The translations under genes were made by a program, and so were the position numbers. A stretch of 52,054 nt of DNA from Synechococcus sp. MU1642 (GTDB taxonomy: Bacteria; Cyanobacteriota; Cyanobacteriia; PCC-6307; Cyanobiaceae): the NCBI RefSeq assembly GCF_020514115.1, contig NZ_VTKZ01000012.1, forward strand, positions 1 to 52,054, in the 5' to 3' direction. This document shows, one piece after another, positions 47,772 to 52,054 of this stretch. Within the stretch, counting starts at the first letter, position 1; the number at the start of each line of letters is the position of its first letter. Under the pieces are notes generated by a model that was not told where the DNA came from, searched no databases, and worked only from the letters and a program-made list of their open reading frames with translations.

Positions 47772-48197
47772 ATGCTCTCCGCACTGACACGCCTGCTTCG
47801 CCCCCTCAGCCGGGCTGCCGTAGCCCTTGGCCTGGGGTTGTGCCTTCTCCTGACGGCCTGCAGTGGGGATGCTGAAGCTCGTCTCAGCGGCGACTACGTA
47901 GAAGACACCGTGGCGGTCTCCCGCACCTTGCTAACGGTGATCGACCTGCCTCAGGACGATCCGACCCACGCCGCAGCTGAAGCCGACGCTCGGATATTGA
48001 TCAACGACTACATGTCCCGTTATCGGCCCCAACCCCGTGTGAACGGACTCAGCTCCTTCACAACTATGCAAACAGCGCTGAATTCTTTGGCTGGGCATTA
48101 CGCCTCCTACGCCAATCGCCCCCTGCCTGAAGCGCTGCATGACCGCATCGCCAAGGAACTCAACAAGGCTGAGAAATCAGTGGTCCGGGGCAGCTGA
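47772..48197 (+). CDS. psb27: Photosystem II assembly lipoprotein Psb27
   Basis: 141 residues from the ATG at 47772 (a TTG at 47760 is possible). Lipoprotein signal ending LLTAC with the lipidated Cys30, then the four-helix Psb27 domain, with SGDYVEDTVAVSRTLLTVID and MSRYRPQPRVNGLSSFTTM. It binds the lumenal side of CP43 in immature PSII, keeping the Mn cluster site open during assembly and repair. It is 24 bases after proS. Confidence 0.93.
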   Translation: MLSALTRLLRPLSRAAVALGLGLCLLLTACSGDAEARLSGDYVEDTVAVSRTLLTVIDLPQDDPTHAAAEADARILINDYMSRYRPQPRVNGLSSFTTMQTALNSLAGHYASYANRPLPEALHDRIAKELNKAEKSVVRGS

Positions 48198-48218
48198 GCC
48201 CTCAAGACAATCTCAGCT

Positions 48219-48248
48219 TTGACGGGGCCACCCGAGATCTGAGATACT
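48219..48248 (+). promoter_or_regulatory. Sigma-70-type promoter for purA
   Basis: TTGACG (48219-48224), an 18-base spacer, then GATACT (48243-48248), about 40 bases before the purA start. Both hexamers are close to consensus. No experimental support. Confidence 0.45.
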
Positions 48249-48288
48249 CGCGGATTGTGCAGATCTGCGGCTTCGGGCCGCCGTGTTC

Positions 48289-49602
48289 TTGGCCAACGTT
48301 GTCGTCATCGGAGCGCAGTGGGGTGACGAGGGGAAAGGAAAGATCACCGATCTCCTGAGCCGCTCCGCCGATGTGGTGGTTCGGTATCAGGGTGGTGTGA
48401 ATGCAGGCCACACGATTGTTGTTGACGATCGTGTGCTCAAGCTGCACCTGATTCCCTCTGGAATCCTCTATCCCGACACGATCTGTCTGATCGGATCCGG
48501 CACGGTGGTGGATCCCAAGGTGATGCTTGGGGAGCTGGACATGCTGATCGCCAACGACATTGATATTTCAGGGCTTCGATTGGCATCCACGGCCCACGTG
48601 ACGATGCCCTATCACCGCCTGCTAGATCAGGCGATGGAGAAGCAGCGGGGGGCACGCCGGATCGGAACCACAGGCCGCGGAATCGGCCCCACCTATGCCG
48701 ACAAGTCGCAGCGCAGTGGCATCCGCGTCATCGACCTGCTGGACGAACAGCGGCTGAGCGAACGCCTTGAAGGCCCACTTCAAGAGAAGAACGAGCTTCT
48801 TCAAACCATTTACGGCGTTGCTCCACTGAACGCCGAAGACGTCATCCAGGAATATCTGGAATACGGCAAGCGCCTCGCACCCCACGTGGTGGAGTGCACC
48901 CAGACGATTCATCAGGCAGCGCGAGCTCGCAAAAACATCCTGTTCGAAGGTGCACAGGGCACGCTGTTGGACCTGGACCACGGCACCTACCCGTACGTCA
49001 CTTCCTCCAATCCAGTTTCCGGCGGTGCCTGCATCGGTGCAGGCGTCGGCCCGACCCTTATTGACCGTGTCATCGGCGTCGCCAAGGCTTACACCACCCG
49101 CGTGGGTGAAGGCCCCTTCCCCACCGAGCTAAGCGGAAGCCTTAATGACCAGCTCACGGAACGCGGTGGTGAATTCGGCACCACCACTGGCCGACAACGT
49201 CGCTGTGGGTGGTTTGACGGCGTGATCGGTCGCTATGCCGTGCAGGTCAACGGCTTGGACTGTCTGGCCGTGACCAAGCTGGATGTTCTGGATGAACTGG
49301 ACGAAATTCAGGTCTGTGTGGCCTATGAACTCAATGGCGAGCGAATCGAGCACTTCCCGAGCAGTGCCGATGACTTCGCCCAGTGCAAACCCATCTTCGA
49401 AACGCTGCCTGGCTGGCAGTGCTCCACCGAAGAATGCCGCAGCCTTGAGGACCTCCCCATACCAGCCATGGATTACCTGCGCTTCCTCGCCGATTTGATG
49501 GAAGTGCCGATCGCCATTGTCTCCCTGGGGGCCAGCCGTGATCAGACCATCGTTGTCGAAGATCCGATCCATGGCCCCAAGCGGGCCTTGTTGAGCGCCT
49601 GA
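48289..49602 (+). CDS. purA: Adenylosuccinate synthase
   Basis: 437 residues from a TTG at 48289, which gives the near-universal start [18 protein letters not shown]; a GTG at 48283 would add two residues. Converts IMP, aspartate and GTP to adenylosuccinate on the way to AMP. Active-site Asp and His are in GDEGKGK and [21 protein letters not shown] is present. A good promoter lies just upstream. Confidence 0.96.
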   Translation: MANVVVIGAQWGDEGKGKITDLLSRSADVVVRYQGGVNAGHTIVVDDRVLKLHLIPSGILYPDTICLIGSGTVVDPKVMLGELDMLIANDIDISGLRLASTAHVTMPYHRLLDQAMEKQRGARRIGTTGRGIGPTYADKSQRSGIRVIDLLDEQRLSERLEGPLQEKNELLQTIYGVAPLNAEDVIQEYLEYGKRLAPHVVECTQTIHQAARARKNILFEGAQGTLLDLDHGTYPYVTSSNPVSGGACIGAGVGPTLIDRVIGVAKAYTTRVGEGPFPTELSGSLNDQLTERGGEFGTTTGRQRRCGWFDGVIGRYAVQVNGLDCLAVTKLDVLDELDEIQVCVAYELNGERIEHFPSSADDFAQCKPIFETLPGWQCSTEECRSLEDLPIPAMDYLRFLADLMEVPIAIVSLGASRDQTIVVEDPIHGPKRALLSA

Positions 49603-49643
49603 GCCTCTGAGGTTCATACTTCGGGGCTGCTTTCCAAGCGCCG

Positions 49644-50657
49644 ATGTCATCAGAGACCCGTTTCCCCAGCGCCTGCAGCCTCGATGTCGTTGGCATCGGC
49701 AACGCCATCGTCGATGTTCTGGTGCAGACGGACGACAATTTCATTGCTGAACATGGCCTCCAGAAAGGGGGCATGGCGCTGATCGATGAACAACAGGCTG
49801 AGGCTCTCTACAAGGCCAGTGGCGCTGGCCTGGAGACCTCCGGTGGCTCGGTTGCAAACACCATGGTGGGCATCGCCCAGCTCGGCGGTCGCGCTGGTTT
49901 CATCGGCCGTGTTCGGGACGACCAGCTCGGCAGCATTTTCAGCCACGACATCCGGGCCGTTGGTGCACGCTTTGAAACCCCAGCAGCCACCAGTGGAACC
50001 ACAACAGCGCGCTGCCTGATTTACGTCACGCCCGATGCCGAGCGGACCATGTGCACGTTCCTGGGGGCCTCCACCCAACTGGAGCCCGAGGATCTCGACC
50101 TCTCCATGGTCAAGCAGGCCAAGGTGCTTTACCTGGAGGGCTACCTCTGGGACAGTCCTGCCGCCAAACGGGCTTTTATCGCCGCCGCCGAAGCCTGCCG
50201 CGAAGCAGGCGGAAAGGTAGCTCTTTCACTCTCCGATGGCTTCTGTGTGGATCGGCACAGAGCGAGTTTTCTCGAACTGGTGAATGGCCACGTCGATGTG
50301 CTGTTCGCCAATGACGTCGAAATTCAGTCGCTTTATGAAACTGATGATTTCGACCAAGCCCTCGAGCGAGTGCGCGGCGGCTGCTCGGTGATTGCGATCA
50401 CCCGTGGTGCCCAGGGATCCGTTGTACTGAGTGGAGACCAGCGCTGGGATGTCGGCATCTTCGGCCTGGGAGACCTGGTGGACACCACGGGAGCAGGCGA
50501 CCTCTATGCCGGCGGATTCCTGCATGGCTTCACCCAGGGCGAATCCCTCGAGCGCTGTGCTGAGCTCGGAGCCCTCTGCGCCGGCCAGATCGTGACCCAA
50601 CTGGGGGCCCGCTCCCAGGTCTGCCTCAAGCAGCTGGCGGAGACGCATCTGAACTGA
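49644..50657 (+). CDS. PfkB-family sugar/nucleoside kinase
   Basis: 337 residues of the ribokinase fold. Motif 1 GGSVANTMVGIAQLG and motif 2 LVDTTGAGDLYAGGFLHG, with the catalytic Asp in DTTGAGD, are clear. The N-terminal IGNAIVDVLVQ resembles adenosine or inosine kinases. It follows purA by 41 bases, which suits a purine nucleoside substrate. Its 3' end overlaps cutA on the other strand by 32 bases. Confidence 0.9.
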   Translation: MSSETRFPSACSLDVVGIGNAIVDVLVQTDDNFIAEHGLQKGGMALIDEQQAEALYKASGAGLETSGGSVANTMVGIAQLGGRAGFIGRVRDDQLGSIFSHDIRAVGARFETPAATSGTTTARCLIYVTPDAERTMCTFLGASTQLEPEDLDLSMVKQAKVLYLEGYLWDSPAAKRAFIAAAEACREAGGKVALSLSDGFCVDRHRASFLELVNGHVDVLFANDVEIQSLYETDDFDQALERVRGGCSVIAITRGAQGSVVLSGDQRWDVGIFGLGDLVDTTGAGDLYAGGFLHGFTQGESLERCAELGALCAGQIVTQLGARSQVCLKQLAETHLN

Positions 50658-50970
50658 GCTCAGCGATAGCCCAGGCCCCATAGGCCGGTGATGCCATTAC
50701 CGGCCAGCACAACCACTCGGGGGTGTCGTAGCTGTGCAGCTCTGAGACGGCTGAGCGCAGGGCGTCCAAATGCTGAGCGGAGGTCTTCATCAAGAGTTGG
50801 ACCTCATGGGACGCCTGCAGTGTCCCCTCCCAGCGATAGAACGACTGAACGGGATGGATGGACACACAAGCCACGAGATCGCGCTCTAGCAAGGCCTCAG
50901 CCAGCTGTTGGGCCCGCTCAGCATTCGCTTCCGTGGTGAGGGCCAGCACGAGCCCACTCGCTTCAATCAC
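50626..50970 (-). CDS. cutA: CutA-family protein
   Basis: 114 residues from the GTG at 50970 (a TTG at 50976 is possible). The trimeric PII-like fold with ACVSIHPVQSFYRWEGTLQ, VQLLMKTSAQHLDAL and LHSYDTPEWLCWPV is diagnostic. Long linked to copper tolerance in E. coli, although a cyanobacterial role in metal resistance is doubtful. The start overlaps the cobK end by 8 bases. Confidence 0.9.
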   Translation of the reverse strand: MIEASGLVLALTTEANAERAQQLAEALLERDLVACVSIHPVQSFYRWEGTLQASHEVQLLMKTSAQHLDALRSAVSELHSYDTPEWLCWPVMASPAYGAWAIAELSSDASPPAA

Positions 50971-51772
50971 GATCAAGCCGATTCACCAGGCCAATGACAT
51001 CCTCGACACAATCCACCCCATCGGGGGGGGATGGACGCCGCAACAGCAGCAAGCTCAGCCCCAGTTCCGTGGTGAGTTGATGCCAGAGCTGTTCCGTCAC
51101 ACCACCGGACTGACGGCAGAGCACCACCCCAATGTCCCAGCGACGGCAGAGAGACCGCTCGATCGCCCCCGGCACCTCCCCCTGCAGGGGGCGCACCACG
51201 GCCAGGTGATCCGGGGGCAGCCCTGCTCGCAAGGCCGCGCGCAATCCATCGGGGGACGGAAGTGCACGGCCATAGGGGATGGCTCCGGCGCGGCGCACAG
51301 CAGCAGTCAAGGCCGGAAGATGACGACCTCCAATGGCCAGCAGCAGACGCTGGCCATTGAGCGACTGGGCGGCCAATGCCTCGGTATCAGCCAGCAGAGA
51401 AGCCGCTCCCAGCGGTTCAAGGCGACGCTCATAACGCAGCAGCGGTTGGCCGAGATCCGCACAAGCCGTGACCAGGTCATGGCTGACCCGAACCGCAAAG
51501 GGATGCGTGGCATCCACCACCCAACGGAAAGGGCCCGACTGGTGCAGAGCTGCCGTCATTCCAACAATGCCCTGCAGGGCACCGATCGAGATCCGCTCGA
51601 GTGGCAGTCCCGCGTAGGCCTTCGCTGCAGTTGCAGTCACCACACTCACGCTCACACGCCAATTGCGGCGGTAGAGCTCCTGCACCAAGCGCGGCCCTTC
51701 GCCGGTTCCAGCCAGCAGCAGCACACGACGCTGGTCATTCGCGGGGCCTTGCATCAGGATGTGCGCCGACAT
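50963..51772 (-). CDS. cobK: Precorrin-6A reductase
   Basis: 269 residues from the ATG at 51772 (ATG at 51754 also fits). NADPH-dependent reduction in the corrin ring pathway. RVLLLAGTGEGPRLVQELYR at the start, VVDATHPFAVRVS and LLAIGGRHLPAL are CobK/CbiJ motifs. With cobO in this window it supports (pseudo)cobalamin synthesis. Divergent from ssb with about 11 bases between starts. Confidence 0.92.
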   Translation of the reverse strand: MSAHILMQGPANDQRRVLLLAGTGEGPRLVQELYRRNWRVSVSVVTATAAKAYAGLPLERISIGALQGIVGMTAALHQSGPFRWVVDATHPFAVRVSHDLVTACADLGQPLLRYERRLEPLGAASLLADTEALAAQSLNGQRLLLAIGGRHLPALTAAVRRAGAIPYGRALPSPDGLRAALRAGLPPDHLAVVRPLQGEVPGAIERSLCRRWDIGVVLCRQSGGVTEQLWHQLTTELGLSLLLLRRPSPPDGVDCVEDVIGLVNRLDRD

Positions 51773-51783
51773 CAGTTCAAGCC

Positions 51784-52054
51784 ATGAACCATTGCGTGCT
51801 CGAAGTGGAGGTGATCGACGCACCGACGGTTCGATATACCCAGGACAACCAGACTCCCATTGCGGAGATGGCCGTGCGCTTTGATCCCCTTCGGGAGGGT
51901 GATCCGCCAGGCGAATTGAAAGTGGTGGGCTGGGGCAACCTGGCCCAGGAGCTGCAGAACCGTGTGCAGAACGGGCAGCGGCTGCTGATTGAAGGCCGGC
52001 TGCGGATGAACACCATGCCCCGGGGCGATGGCATGAAGGAAAAACGGGCTGAAT
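51784..52054 (+). CDS. ssb: Single-stranded DNA-binding protein (5' part)
   Basis: Frame from the ATG at 51784, running off the window after 90 codons. MNHCVLEVEVIDAPTVRYTQ, then IAEMAVRFDPLREGDP, ELKVVGWGNLAQELQN and RLLIEGRLRMNTM is an OB-fold SSB. The C-terminal tip is out of view, so it is unknown whether it has the acidic partner-binding tail. Confidence 0.9.
   Translation, partial: MNHCVLEVEVIDAPTVRYTQDNQTPIAEMAVRFDPLREGDPPGELKVVGWGNLAQELQNRVQNGQRLLIEGRLRMNTMPRGDGMKEKRAE

Overview
The window reads as chromosome from a marine picocyanobacterium, most likely a GC-rich Synechococcus (subcluster 5.1 type). The indicators are alpha-carboxysome genes (csoS1, csoS1D) with a HAM1/RdgB pyrophosphatase between them, both light-independent (chlN, chlB, chlL) and light-dependent (por) protochlorophyllide reductases, a ferrochelatase fused to a chlorophyll-binding-like helix, the cyanobacterial alkane pair ado/aar, Psb27, PsaM, Tab2 and CRR6. 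Genes are packed tightly on both strands, with many 1-10 nt overlaps and frequent GTG or TTG starts. I found no rRNA, tRNA, insertion sequence, prophage or CRISPR array.

Layout. 1-2.6 kb: head of the carboxysome operon (csoS1, minus), rdgB, csoS1D and a small HTH-like protein. 2.7-8.2 kb: pigment block with chlN-chlB-chlL on plus meeting por on minus; upstream of por on its strand are a small membrane protein and a 34-residue psaM gene. 8.2-12.2 kb: crr6, a TauE-type exporter, a lipoate-ligase-like protein, an M50 membrane protease and trpF. 12.2-16.6 kb: a minus-strand run ado-aar-accA-SDR-folE joining alkane/fatty-acid genes to pterin synthesis. 16.6-20.5 kb: creatininase-like protein diverging from an S1-domain protein, Tab2 and PgeF. 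20.5-26 kb: minus-strand hemH-ilvB followed by small secreted or membrane proteins and a large flavoprotein. 26-31.3 kb: a tyrosine-recombinase-like protein, a methyltransferase, cobO, pyrH-frr and a geranylgeranyl-reductase-like protein.

31.3-38.9 kb: photolyase/cryptochrome, then a decayed PucC-type transporter and about 400 bases with no convincing gene, then a minus-strand group CPBP protease, FtsL-like protein, ftsI, an EF-hand transaldolase and a lone cNMP-binding-like protein. 38.9-45.3 kb: two-domain histidine phosphatase, degenerate dihydroorotase-like protein, lepB, a large membrane protein, ArsC/Spx-like protein, ferredoxin and pyrophosphatase. 45.3-52 kb: an HTH protein, proS, psb27, purA, a PfkB kinase, cutA, cobK and the start of ssb.

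Most genes are housekeeping or photosynthetic. The points most worth a second look are: a PucC-family pseudogene disabled by an in-frame TGA; the adjacent EF-hand transaldolase and CNB-domain genes, a possible second-messenger-linked carbon module; a palindrome and a spaced direct repeat in the carboxysome promoter region; a probable FtsL before ftsI; a recombinase and a dihydroorotase-like protein with altered active sites; and the terminator-free convergent junction between the two protochlorophyllide reductase systems.
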